This document shows, in pieces, positions 8,379 to 18,494 of a stretch of 64,000 nucleotides of DNA. Source of the stretch: Alicyclobacillus mali. Its GTDB lineage: Bacteria > Bacillota > Bacilli > Alicyclobacillales > Alicyclobacillaceae. A program made the translations under genes and the position numbers. Location: assembly GCF_017329565.1 (NCBI RefSeq), contig NZ_JAFMTT010000007.1. One strand, given 5' to 3'. The notes under the pieces were generated by a model. It ran no database searches and had not been told where the DNA came from. It was given only the letters and a program-made list of their open reading frames with translations. Position 1 is the stretch's first letter. Every line of letters begins with the position of its first letter.

Positions 8379-8570
8379 GATGGCCCTCCTTTCCAATGTG
8401 CGATGTTCAAGCGGATGGGCTTCACCGCGAGTCTAAGCGTCGTCTGTGAATCATCTGCGAAGGAAGTGTGTCCCTTGTGTGAAGCTCTCGTGAACGCGCG
8501 CGATTTGTTATAGTGGGGGAGGAGCGTTCGTGCAGAATCGCATTCATGGCTGACAAGGGGAGCGAACGAC

Positions 8571-9812
8571 GTGATCGAACAATTGCGCAAATATGCAGAA
8601 CTCATCGTGCGCGTGGGGGTGAATCTGCAGCCGGGCCAACCGCTCGTCATCGGCTTCGGATCGCGCCAGGTGTATCCGGACCAGGTGCCGTTTGCACGGC
8701 TGCTCGCGCAGGCCGCCTACGACGCGGGCGCGAGCTACGTGCATATCGACTGGGGCGACGAGTGGTGGCTGCGCGAGGCGGTCAAGCGCGCGGATCTCGC
8801 CATTCTGCGCCAGCGCGCCAAGTGGCAAGTCGAGTGGGTGGAGCGCCTCGCGGAGATGGGCGCGGCGTATATCGCCATGCCGGCGAGCGATCCGGCGCTC
8901 TTCACGGGCATCCCGCGCGAACGCGTGGAGCAGGCGGAGCGGGCGGTGCGCGAGGCGTTCCGGCCGTTCGACAATGAGCGCACAAACGACAGGTATCGCT
9001 GGACGCTCGCCTCGGCGCCGACGCAGGCCTGGGCTGACGCGGTGCACCCGGATCTGCCGCGCGAACAGCGGTTCGAAGCGCTCTGGCGGGACATCCTGCA
9101 GGCGTCGCGGGCGACGGGCGAAAATCCCATCGCGGACTGGGAGCAGCACATCGCCAACCTCAAGCGCCGAGCTGCATGGCTGAACGGCCTCAAGATTCAC
9201 GTGCTGCACTACCGGGCGCCCGGCACCGATCTGACCATCGAGCTCGCGCAGGGTCACTACTTTGAGGCGGCCGGCCATCCCGACGTCCACGGCTTTCGCT
9301 TCGTCGCGAATATCCCGACGGAAGAAGTGTTCACGGCGCCGAAGAAGACAGGCGTGAACGGCACGGTTGCGAGCACGATGCCGCTGAATCACGGCGGATC
9401 GCTCATCGAAGGCATCCGCTTGCGCTTCGAGAACGGGCGCATCGTGGAGTACGGCGCGGACAAGGGCGAGGAGGCGCTCAAGGCCATCATCGAAGCGGAC
9501 GAGGGCAGCCATTACCTCGGCGAGGTGGCGCTCGTGCCCGTGGACTCGCCCATCGCGCAGATGAACCGCATCTTCTACAACACGCTGTTTGATGAAAATG
9601 CCAGCTGCCACCTGGCCATTGGCCGCGCGTATCCGCTCATCGAGGGCGGCCACCAGCTCGCGCACGAGGACTGGGAGGCGCACGGCTTGAACGACAGCCT
9701 CATGCACGTGGACTTCATGATTGGCTCGCCCCATCTCGACATTGACGCGGTGCTTCAAGACGGCCGCACGGTGCCCATCTTCCGCGGCGGGCGTTGGGCG
9801 AGCGAGGCGTAA
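8571..9812 (+). CDS. M29-family metallo-aminopeptidase
   Basis: 413-residue cytosolic aminopeptidase of the thermophilic M29 family (AmpS/AmpT/aminopeptidase II), usually a dimer with two metal ions and wide specificity. Conserved blocks seen: NIPTEEVF (247-254, E252), LGEVALVP (E318), DENASCHLA (H347) and HVDFMIG (H379, D381); these supply the metal ligands of the family. The GTG start has GGGGAG 9 bases upstream. Length is normal. Divergent from the ugp operon and followed after 30 bp by another peptide-processing gene, suggesting a peptide-degradation pair. Confidence 0.92.
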   Translation: MIEQLRKYAELIVRVGVNLQPGQPLVIGFGSRQVYPDQVPFARLLAQAAYDAGASYVHIDWGDEWWLREAVKRADLAILRQRAKWQVEWVERLAEMGAAYIAMPASDPALFTGIPRERVEQAERAVREAFRPFDNERTNDRYRWTLASAPTQAWADAVHPDLPREQRFEALWRDILQASRATGENPIADWEQHIANLKRRAAWLNGLKIHVLHYRAPGTDLTIELAQGHYFEAAGHPDVHGFRFVANIPTEEVFTAPKKTGVNGTVASTMPLNHGGSLIEGIRLRFENGRIVEYGADKGEEALKAIIEADEGSHYLGEVALVPVDSPIAQMNRIFYNTLFDENASCHLAIGRAYPLIEGGHQLAHEDWEAHGLNDSLMHVDFMIGSPHLDIDAVLQDGRTVPIFRGGRWASEA

Positions 9813-9842
9813 GGCCGCTTACAGCGGGGAGGGAGACGAGGG

Positions 9843-11459
<1,617 letters not shown>

Positions 11460-11467
11460 TGCGCAGA

Positions 11468-11512
11468 GGCGCGAGTGGGGACTTGGAGGCGACTGCTGTC
11501 CCCACCCGCGCC
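11468..11512. terminator. Stem-loop between convergent genes
   Basis: A 15-bp arm (11468-11482) and its complement (11498-11512) pair with one mismatch around a 15-base loop. No T-tract on either side, so it may be a weak terminator or an mRNA-stabilising hairpin. Confidence 0.55.
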
Positions 11513-11515
11513 GCG

Positions 11516-12154
11516 CTAGCACTTCGGCACGCCCGCCGGGCCGAGCGCCGAGGCGACGACGGCGAGCGCCGTGCGAATCCCCGTGACAAGCGTCGCAAGC
11601 GGCAGGGACGGCGCCTGCTTGTGAAGGACCTGCTCGGTCATGTAGGGCACGTGGATGAAGCCCCCAATGATGCCTGGCGACTCCTCGGCGATGAAGTGCA
11701 TCAGGCGGTAGAACGTGTCGTTGCACACGAACGTCCCCGCCGTGTTGGAGATGTGCGCGGGCACGCCGGCGCCGCACATGGCTTCGACCATGGCGCGAAT
11801 CGGAAGCGTCGAGAAGTAGGCGGCGGGCCCGTCCGGCGCGATGGGTTCGTCGATGGGCTGTTGGCCTGCATTGTCCGGGATGCGCGCGTCCATGATATTG
11901 ATGGCGATGCGCTCCGGGGTGACGTGCGTGCGACCGCCGGCTTCGCCCAGGCAGACGACGGCGCGCGGCTTGACCTCTCCAATGGCACTCACGAGCTCCT
12001 CGCCGGCCCGACCGTACACCGTGGGCAGGCGCCGCGCGACGATTCGATAGTGAACGCCCACGGTCTCTCCGGCGAGCGATCTCGCCACCTCCCATGAAGG
12101 GTTGAGCGCCTCGCCCTGAAACGGCTCGAATCCTGTCACCAATATTGCGTCCAT
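11516..12154 (-). CDS. pcp: Pyroglutamyl-peptidase I (pyrrolidone-carboxylate peptidase)
   Basis: 212-residue cytosolic cysteine peptidase of family C15 that removes N-terminal pyroglutamate. The N-terminal ILVTGFEPF signature and the triad E81 (TPERIAIN), C144 (GTFVCNDTFY) and H168 (GFIHVPY) are all present, and the length matches the family (~215). ATG start. It is convergent with the gamma-glutamyltransferase gene and divergent from the TetR regulator. No operon partner is visible. Confidence 0.96.
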   Translation of the reverse strand: MDAILVTGFEPFQGEALNPSWEVARSLAGETVGVHYRIVARRLPTVYGRAGEELVSAIGEVKPRAVVCLGEAGGRTHVTPERIAINIMDARIPDNAGQQPIDEPIAPDGPAAYFSTLPIRAMVEAMCGAGVPAHISNTAGTFVCNDTFYRLMHFIAEESPGIIGGFIHVPYMTEQVLHKQAPSLPLATLVTGIRTALAVVASALGPAGVPKC

Positions 12155-12264
12155 GGGCCTTCCCCCATCGCCGACCGATTTTCCGCGGTGTCGCCGCGGT
12201 GTCCTACGCTAAACTGTTCGCGCTTGTGTCGAGGAAATCCTGTCGGCGAGGGAGAACGTCGCGC

Positions 12265-12301
12265 TTGCAATGACCGAGTGACCAAATTAGAATTTTGGTC
12301 A
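12265..12301 (+). promoter_or_regulatory. Promoter and TetR-type operator
   Basis: -35 TTGCAA (12265-12270), 17-bp spacer, -10 TAGAAT (12288-12293). A palindrome with perfect 8-bp arms TGACCAAA / TTTGGTCA and a 7-bp centre (12279-12301) covers the -10 element. A further TGACC direct copy lies at 12271. This is the expected layout for TetR autoregulation of the two-gene operon that follows. Confidence 0.8.
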
Positions 12302-12334
12302 GAGCGCCACAGCGTGCAGAAGCGAGGGATGACC

Positions 12335-12943
12335 ATGCGGGATCGCATCGAGGAGGCGGCCAAGCGCGCGTTCTCCGAATTTGGCTACAAGGGCACGACC
12401 ATGGATCAGATTGCCCGGCTCGCGGGTGTGAGCAAGGGGGCCATTTATCTCCACTTCCCGAGCAAGGAAGCGCTGTTTCAACACATGCTGCGCGGGGTTA
12501 TCGCGCAGGTGCGGGACGCGTTCGAGTCGGCGCAGGTGGAGGGCGACGACTACTTTCGCAATCTCGAGCGCGGCCTACGCGCGCTCATGCGGTTTCGCGC
12601 CGATCACGCCATGCTCTCGAAGCTCGTCCAGGAGGTCCGGCAGTTTGGGACGGCGGAGGCGCGCGCGGGGCTCCGGGAGCTTGAGACCGCCATCCTGGAT
12701 TATCTCGCGCGCCACCTGAAGCGCGGTGTGGACCTCGGCGTGGTGCGGCCGTGCCGGCTGGACCTCGTGGCGTTCGTCCTGTTGCGCGCGTACACGGCGG
12801 TGTTGCGCGACTTTCCGCCTGCGGAAGGTGCGCTCTCTGAAGAGGAGTTGTACGAGCTTTTCGCGGGCCTGTTTGTCGATGGCCTGCGCCTGAGGCCCGG
12901 CGAGGGTGAGCCCGGGAATGTGCAGACTGAGCAGGAGAGGTGA
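12335..12943 (+). CDS. TetR/AcrR-family transcriptional regulator
   Basis: 202 residues. The N-terminal helix-turn-helix reads TTMDQIARLAGVSKGAIYLH (21-40) followed by FPSKEAL, standard for TetR proteins; the C-terminal helical part should bind an inducer. The ATG at 12335 is chosen because GAGGG lies 6 bases upstream, whereas the ATG two codons earlier abuts it. It is preceded by its own operator-like palindrome and followed, with near overlap, by a YhgE-type gene, so it most likely represses itself and that envelope protein in response to a membrane-active compound. The ligand is unknown. Confidence 0.9.
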   Translation: MRDRIEEAAKRAFSEFGYKGTTMDQIARLAGVSKGAIYLHFPSKEALFQHMLRGVIAQVRDAFESAQVEGDDYFRNLERGLRALMRFRADHAMLSKLVQEVRQFGTAEARAGLRELETAILDYLARHLKRGVDLGVVRPCRLDLVAFVLLRAYTAVLRDFPPAEGALSEEELYELFAGLFVDGLRLRPGEGEPGNVQTEQER

Positions 12944-12948
12944 GTCGG

Positions 12949-15306
12949 ATGGCCAGTGCTTCCGAAGTCGCTGCACGCGGCAGTGTCTTTCAGGAGTTCG
13001 CGAGGCTGAGAAAACCCAAGATGATGGTGCAAGCCGCCGGGATCGCGCTCATCCCAATGTTGTACGCGGGCGCGTTTCTCTGGGCGTTCTGGAATCCCTA
13101 CGGCCATCTCGACCGCCTGCCGGTGGCTGTGGTCAACGAGGATGCGGGCGCCTCGTTTCACGGCGAGCGCTTGAACGCGGGGCGCGATCTCGTCGAGAAG
13201 CTGAAAAGCGATCACAGCCTCGGTTGGCACTTCGTGACGCAAAGGCAGGCCTCCGCGGGAATGGAGGACGGGGCGTATGCGATGGAAATCGTCATTCCGC
13301 GCGACTTTTCGAAGCGCGCCGTCAACAGGGCCGAACATACCGGTGCGCCCGCGCCGGAGATCACGAGCGTCACGAATGACCGGTACAACTATATCGCAGG
13401 CGTCATTGGGCGGAATGCGGCGGTGAAGCTTGCGTCGGAGACGGCGCTGGGACTTGCGAAGTCCTACACGGCGTCGCTGGTCGATGCGCTCGAAAGCTCG
13501 GGTGCGGGGCTTCACAAGGCGGCGAAGGCCGCGGATGCGCTCGCCTCCGGCGGGCGAGAGCTTGAGGCGAAAGGCGAGTTGCTCGTGAGCGGAGCGTCCC
13601 AGTTGGCCGCAGGCGCCAATCGCCTGGAAGGTGGACTTGATCAGGCGTCTCAGGGCGCTGGAGCGCTGGCGCAAGGTGCGTCGCAGGCCGTATCCGGTGC
13701 GGGCCGCTTGAACGCGGGGCTTTCGCGGCTGAACCAAGGCGCCGAGGCGCTCGCGCAGGGCGCTTCATCCTGGGCCAACCAAGCGCGGGCCTTCGGCGAG
13801 GCAGGGGGCAAGCTGGGCGAGGCGGCTCAAGGGGTCGGACAGGGTGCGTCCCAGCTGGCCGCGGGCGCGGGCAAGCTGACGACCAGCCTGAGTCAGTTGG
13901 ATACTGGCGCGTCTCATCTCGCGTCTGGCGCCGAGGCGCTCGCGCAAAACGCGTCCCAGTTTGGACAGGCTGCGAATCAGACCGCGGCGGGATCGCAGCA
14001 AGTGGCGTCCGGCGCCAAGCAGTTGGCGGAAGGGCTTCAGCAGTTGGCGAAGGCCAATCCTGCGCTCGCCGAGACACCTGCGTTTCAGTCGCTCCTCGCG
14101 ACGAGCGCAGAGGTGGCGCAGGGCGCCTCGCAGACCGCATCCGCCAATGAAGAGCTCGCCGCGGGCGCGACAGGGCTGTCGCAGGGGGCCGCGCAGGTGG
14201 CGTCTGGCGCATCCTCACTGGCGTCCGGGCTGACCCAGGCGGCATCCGGGGCAAGCCCGCTGCAACAGGGGCTTCAACGGTTGGCACAGGGCGCAAGCGG
14301 CGTGGCCCAAGGGAGCGCTCGCCTGGCGACGGCGTCCGGCCAACTCGCCTCGGGTGCCGACCAAATCGCGCAAGGCGCGAAGGGACTTGCGGCGGGCACA
14401 GGCCGCGCGCAGCAGGCTTCGTCCTCTCTAAGCGGCGGGTTGGCGCAGCTTCAGGCCGGTGCCGCCAAGCTCGCGGAAGGAAACCACGCCCTCGCGGGAG
14501 GCGCGTCCTCGCTCGCAGGCGGCGCCGAGAGGCTCGCAAATGGCCTCAGCGCTTATCAAGCGGGCGTGGGCAAGCTCGCCAGCGGTGCCGCCGAACTCGC
14601 GTCCAATCTCACAAGCGGCGCGTCCAAGCTGCAGGCGCTCCACGGCGGCGCCGTGCTGACAGCCGTGGCGCACCCGGTTTCCCTGCACCAGGTGGAGCTC
14701 GGCGACATTCAGACGTACGGGAACGGCTTTGCGCCGTATTTTCTATCGCTCGGGCTGTACGTCGGTGTGCTGATGATGAGCGTCGTCTTTCCATTTCGCG
14801 AGCCTTACGGCGAACCGAAAAGCGGCCTCAAGTGGTTCTTCTCAAAGTGGCTGCTCGTCGTCGCCATCGCCTGGGCGCAGGCGCTCATCGCCGACGCTGT
14901 CGTGCTCGGCCTCGTCGGGGTGCATGCCGCGCATCCTGTCGAGTTTGTGCTGTTTTCGCTCCTCGCGAGCACGACCTTCGCGTCCATCCTGCTCGCGCTG
15001 GTGGCGCTGCTCGACCATCCCGGCCGCTTCCTCGGCGTGGTGCTGCTCATTCTGCAGCTCACGTCGACATCGGGAACCTACCCCGTGAGCCTGTCTCCCC
15101 GCTTCTTCCAGGCGGTGGGGCCCTGGCTGCCGATGAACGCCACCGTGAGCGGATTCCGGTATCTCGTCGGCGGCGGCGATCCGTCCCTGATGGCGCGCGA
15201 TCTCGCGGAGCTCGCCATCTACACAGCGGCCTTTATCGTCATCGGCATGGTCATTTTCGCGGGTTTCTTCCGCCGCCTTGGGCGCGCGGAGCCCAAAACG
15301 GTGTAA
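12949..15306 (+). CDS. YhgE/Pip-domain membrane protein with long Ala/Gly repeat region
   Basis: 785 residues. One N-terminal transmembrane helix (after MMVQAAGIALIPMLYAGAF), an extracytoplasmic YhgE N-domain (VAVVNEDAG), then about 350 residues of degenerate repeats of the type LAxGAxxLAxGA, and five to six C-terminal transmembrane helices as in ABC-2-type/YhgE proteins. Family members include the phage-infection protein Pip of lactococci and ESX-linked components; many are exporters or phage receptors. The ATG at 12949 has AGGAGAGG 8 bases upstream; the GTG at 12940 is too close. It is the second gene of the TetR operon and ends at a strong terminator. Confidence 0.85.
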   Translation: MASASEVAARGSVFQEFARLRKPKMMVQAAGIALIPMLYAGAFLWAFWNPYGHLDRLPVAVVNEDAGASFHGERLNAGRDLVEKLKSDHSLGWHFVTQRQASAGMEDGAYAMEIVIPRDFSKRAVNRAEHTGAPAPEITSVTNDRYNYIAGVIGRNAAVKLASETALGLAKSYTASLVDALESSGAGLHKAAKAADALASGGRELEAKGELLVSGASQLAAGANRLEGGLDQASQGAGALAQGASQAVSGAGRLNAGLSRLNQGAEALAQGASSWANQARAFGEAGGKLGEAAQGVGQGASQLAAGAGKLTTSLSQLDTGASHLASGAEALAQNASQFGQAANQTAAGSQQVASGAKQLAEGLQQLAKANPALAETPAFQSLLATSAEVAQGASQTASANEELAAGATGLSQGAAQVASGASSLASGLTQAASGASPLQQGLQRLAQGASGVAQGSARLATASGQLASGADQIAQGAKGLAAGTGRAQQASSSLSGGLAQLQAGAAKLAEGNHALAGGASSLAGGAERLANGLSAYQAGVGKLASGAAELASNLTSGASKLQALHGGAVLTAVAHPVSLHQVELGDIQTYGNGFAPYFLSLGLYVGVLMMSVVFPFREPYGEPKSGLKWFFSKWLLVVAIAWAQALIADAVVLGLVGVHAAHPVEFVLFSLLASTTFASILLALVALLDHPGRFLGVVLLILQLTSTSGTYPVSLSPRFFQAVGPWLPMNATVSGFRYLVGGGDPSLMARDLAELAIYTAAFIVIGMVIFAGFFRRLGRAEPKTV
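13525..14640 (+). repeat. Coding repeat: degenerate Ala/Gly/Gln heptad-like array
   Basis: Within the YhgE-type gene, translated units such as GASQLAAGA, GAEALAQGA and GASSLASGL recur with a period of roughly 7 or 11 residues for over 1 kb. This predicts an elongated helical or coiled-coil extracellular stalk. Confidence 0.8.
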
Positions 15307-15327
15307 ACTGATACGGAGAACTCCATC

Positions 15328-15367
15328 GAGGCGCTCCCCCGCTCCTGACGGGAGCGCCTCCGTCTGT
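15328..15367 (+). terminator. Intrinsic terminator after TetR-YhgE operon
   Basis: GAGGCGCTCCC (15328-15338) and GGGAGCGCCTC (15350-15360) form a perfect 11-bp stem, followed by a weak T-rich stretch. Confidence 0.75.
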
Positions 15368-15441
15368 TGAGACGGCGTCGCGCAGACCGCGAAGGTCGTC
15401 GCGCCGTTCGCAGAGCGCCACGCCGAAGGAGGAACGGTCGC

Positions 15442-17799
15442 ATGGAAGGACAACCATCAGCCCGCCATCCCGACTGGGAGACGGAGCAAGCCTACGCTCA
15501 TCGCGTCGTGGCCGCCATGCGCGCCAAGCTCGCGGAGCTTGAAGGCGTCTTGCGCGGCGTGCGCGGCGAGATCGTCGAATTTCGCCGGCATTTCTGGGAC
15601 GACGTCACCATCAACCTGAGCACCTTGGACGATCTCGTCGAAACCCACTTCGCCATCCGCCAGCAGGCGGAGGTCCTCGGCGAGCGGGAGCGGCGTCACC
15701 AACAGGCGGCGAAGACCAAGCGCACGCTGGAGCGCCAGATCTCGTCGCCGTTTTTCGCGCGAATTGACTTCCAATACGAGGGCGAAAGCGAGGCCGAGTC
15801 CATCTACATTGGGATTGCGTCGTTTCGCGACGAGCGGGAGCAGGAATTCCTCGTCCACGACTGGCGCGCGCCCATCTCGAGCGTGTACTACGACGCGCTG
15901 CCCGGACCTGCTTCGTTCAAGGCGCCGGCCGGGATGGTGCGGGGCGAGCTCAAGCTCAAGCGCCAATTCGTCATCCGCGGCGGCACCATCCTGGCCATGT
16001 TTGACGCAGGGCTAACCATCGGGGACGAGCTCCTCATGTACGCCCTGTCGCGCCGCTCCGACGCACAGATGCACAACATCGTCGCGACCATCCAGCGCCA
16101 GCAGAACGTCGTCATCCGCGACGACGAGTCGCCGTCGCTCCTCGTCACCGGCGCGGCCGGCAGCGGCAAGACGTCGGCCGCTCTTCAGCGCGCAGCGTAC
16201 CTTTTGTACAAGCACCGGGGCGATCTCGACGCGCGCCAGATGCTCTTCTTCTCGCCGAACCCGCTTTTCATGTCGTACATCTCGAACGTGTTGCCCGAGC
16301 TCGGCGAGGACAACATCGAACAGGCGACGTTCTACGACTACCTCTGCGCCAGGCTTCAAAACGAGTTCGTCGTCGAGGATCCCTTTGATCAGATGGAGCG
16401 CCTGCTCGAAGCGGGCGAGGACAGCCGCATGGCGAGAGCGGTGCGGCACAAGGCGTCGAAGGCATTTGCGGACGAGCTCGACCGGTACGTCGCCGGCCTC
16501 GCGCCGCAGATGCGCTTCCATCCCATTCTGGTCGAAGGGCGCGTCATCGCGACGGCGACCGACGTCAAGGCGGCGTTCGACAGGACGGATTCGGGACTTC
16601 GCCTCCCGCTTCGCGTCGATCTCGTCAAGGAGGATCTCCTAAATCGCCTGCGCCAGTTTGAGCGCGACGAGGCGCTTTCCGACTGGGTGCAGAAGGCCGT
16701 GGACGGCCTGCCGGACGAGGCGTACCGCCGCGCAGAGCGCACGGCGGCCAAGCGCAAGCGCGAACAGCCTGAGCTGGACGAGCAGGAGGAAGCCCGCCGG
16801 CTGCTCGGACGAGAGGTGCTTCGCCGGACACTTCGGCCCGCGCGCCGCTTCGTGGAGACGCTTCGCTTCGTGGACACCGCGGGGATGTACCGCGCCTGGT
16901 TTGAACAGGCGGCGTCGAACCCGCCCGAGGGCTTTCAACCGGAAGACTGGGCGCAGATCTGCCGACAGACCGTTCGCGAGATGGACGAGGGCACGCTCTG
17001 GTACGAGGACGCGACGCCGTACCTGTATATGAAGGAGCAGATCCTCGGCCGCGCGGTGAGTGCGCCCATCCGGCACGTGTTGGTGGACGAGGTGCAGGAT
17101 TACTCCGTGCTTCAGTTGCGCCTCATCCGCAGCCTCTTCCCCTACAGCCGCATCACCATGCTTGGCGATCCCGAGCAGCTCGTGTCGCCGCATCGCCCCG
17201 GCATCCTCGAGGAGGACGAGATGGCGCGGCTCTTCCCCGGACTCGTCCGGGTGGCGTTTGGGCAGAGCTATCGCTCGACGAAGCAGATTGTGCTGTTCAC
17301 GCGCGGCATGGCGCACAAGGGGGCAGAGATTCAGCCGTTCGATCGCGACGGCGCGCTACCGCAACTGGCGGAGGTATCCGGCGAGGCCGAGCAGGCCGGC
17401 GTGATCGCCCAGTGGCTCGGCGAATTTGCGGATGCGGGGTATCAGACGACGGCGGTCCTGACCAAGACGCAGGCCGAAGCGGGGCGTTTGACGAGAGCGT
17501 TGGAGCGGTGCGGTGTGAGGCTTCGGCGCCTCGACAAGCGCGCGGTGAGCCTTGAGCCGGGCGTCGTGGTGGCGCCAGTGTACCTGGCGAAGGGCGTCGA
17601 GTTCGACGGTGTCATCGTCGCAAACGCGTCCCGGGATCAGTACCGAACCGCGTTTGATCGGCAAATGCTGTACACGGCCTGCACGCGCGCGATGCACGAG
17701 CTGCGCATGGTATCCGTGGGCGAGGCGAGCCCGTGGATTCTGTCGCAGCCTGCAGACACCTACGAGCGCGTGGACGCGGCGGGGGTGAACGCGACGTGA
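15442..17799 (+). CDS. helD: UvrD-like helicase, RNA polymerase recycling factor HelD
   Basis: 785 residues. An N-terminal coiled-coil region precedes a superfamily-1 motor: Walker A GAAGSGKTS (about 237-245), later DEVQDYS (about 549) and the QSYRSTKQI box. The segments HDWRAPISSVYYD and RRSDAQMHNIVATIQRQQN are characteristic of HelD, which binds core RNA polymerase and uses ATP to release it from stalled complexes. Start ATG at 15442 with GAAGGAGG 9 bases upstream. The stop overlaps the start of the next gene (GTGA), so the two are co-translated. Confidence 0.92.
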   Translation: MEGQPSARHPDWETEQAYAHRVVAAMRAKLAELEGVLRGVRGEIVEFRRHFWDDVTINLSTLDDLVETHFAIRQQAEVLGERERRHQQAAKTKRTLERQISSPFFARIDFQYEGESEAESIYIGIASFRDEREQEFLVHDWRAPISSVYYDALPGPASFKAPAGMVRGELKLKRQFVIRGGTILAMFDAGLTIGDELLMYALSRRSDAQMHNIVATIQRQQNVVIRDDESPSLLVTGAAGSGKTSAALQRAAYLLYKHRGDLDARQMLFFSPNPLFMSYISNVLPELGEDNIEQATFYDYLCARLQNEFVVEDPFDQMERLLEAGEDSRMARAVRHKASKAFADELDRYVAGLAPQMRFHPILVEGRVIATATDVKAAFDRTDSGLRLPLRVDLVKEDLLNRLRQFERDEALSDWVQKAVDGLPDEAYRRAERTAAKRKREQPELDEQEEARRLLGREVLRRTLRPARRFVETLRFVDTAGMYRAWFEQAASNPPEGFQPEDWAQICRQTVREMDEGTLWYEDATPYLYMKEQILGRAVSAPIRHVLVDEVQDYSVLQLRLIRSLFPYSRITMLGDPEQLVSPHRPGILEEDEMARLFPGLVRVAFGQSYRSTKQIVLFTRGMAHKGAEIQPFDRDGALPQLAEVSGEAEQAGVIAQWLGEFADAGYQTTAVLTKTQAEAGRLTRALERCGVRLRRLDKRAVSLEPGVVVAPVYLAKGVEFDGVIVANASRDQYRTAFDRQMLYTACTRAMHELRMVSVGEASPWILSQPADTYERVDAAGVNAT

Positions 17800-18419
17800 A
17801 GATCTACCTGTTCCGCCATGGGCAGACCGTGTACAACGCGGACGGCGAGCGGTTCTGCGGCACTTCCGACGTGGGACTGACCGCGCTCGGATGGCAGCAG
17901 GCCCGCCGCGCCGCGCGGCTCATTCGAGGCGTGCGCCCGGCGGCCATCGTCCACTCCGGCCTGCGCCGATCGCTCGAGACTGCCACGGCCATCCGCGAGT
18001 CGCTGCCGGGGGCTGCGGACTGCCCGCTCGTCGCCCACGAGGGGTTTCGCGAGGTCGGGTTTGGCGCCTGGGAGGGGCTGACCCGGGCCGAGGTGAATCG
18101 GCTGTACCCGGAACTGTACGCCGAGTGGCTCGTCCACCCGGAGGAGGCGCGCATTCCCGGCGGGGACGACTTGTACGAGCGGCAGCAGGAGGCGGTCGAC
18201 GCCTTTTTGGACGTCGTTGCGCGCTATCGCGACGGCGATCTCGTCATTGTCGCCCACAACACACTCAATCGCCTGCTCATCCTCGGCCTCATGGGTCTCG
18301 ACGCGCGCCACTACCGCCGCATCGTGCAGGAAAACGCCTGCCTCAACATCCTTGAGTACCGCGAGGAGGAGGGCGTGCGGCTGCACGCGCTTAACCGAGT
18401 GCCCGAGCGGGACGAATAG
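17796..18419 (+). CDS. Histidine phosphatase family protein (phosphoglycerate-mutase-like)
   Basis: 207 residues. The phosphohistidine motif LFRHGQT (H8) opens the protein, HSGLRRSLETA supplies the conserved Arg, FGAWEGL provides the Glu, and VAHNTLNR holds the second catalytic histidine position (H150 region). The length fits cobalamin-phosphatase/PhoE-type enzymes rather than true phosphoglycerate mutase. The GTG start overlaps the helD stop. It sits directly upstream of pgi and glucokinase genes, so a sugar-phosphate substrate is possible but not shown. Confidence 0.88.
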   Translation: MKIYLFRHGQTVYNADGERFCGTSDVGLTALGWQQARRAARLIRGVRPAAIVHSGLRRSLETATAIRESLPGAADCPLVAHEGFREVGFGAWEGLTRAEVNRLYPELYAEWLVHPEEARIPGGDDLYERQQEAVDAFLDVVARYRDGDLVIVAHNTLNRLLILGLMGLDARHYRRIVQENACLNILEYREEEGVRLHALNRVPERDE

Positions 18420-18494
18420 GCGCGGCGCGGAATGGTTTAGCCGCGCGTTGTGGTAAGATACTTTCGGAGATTCGCGACGCTAGGAGGGGAAGAC

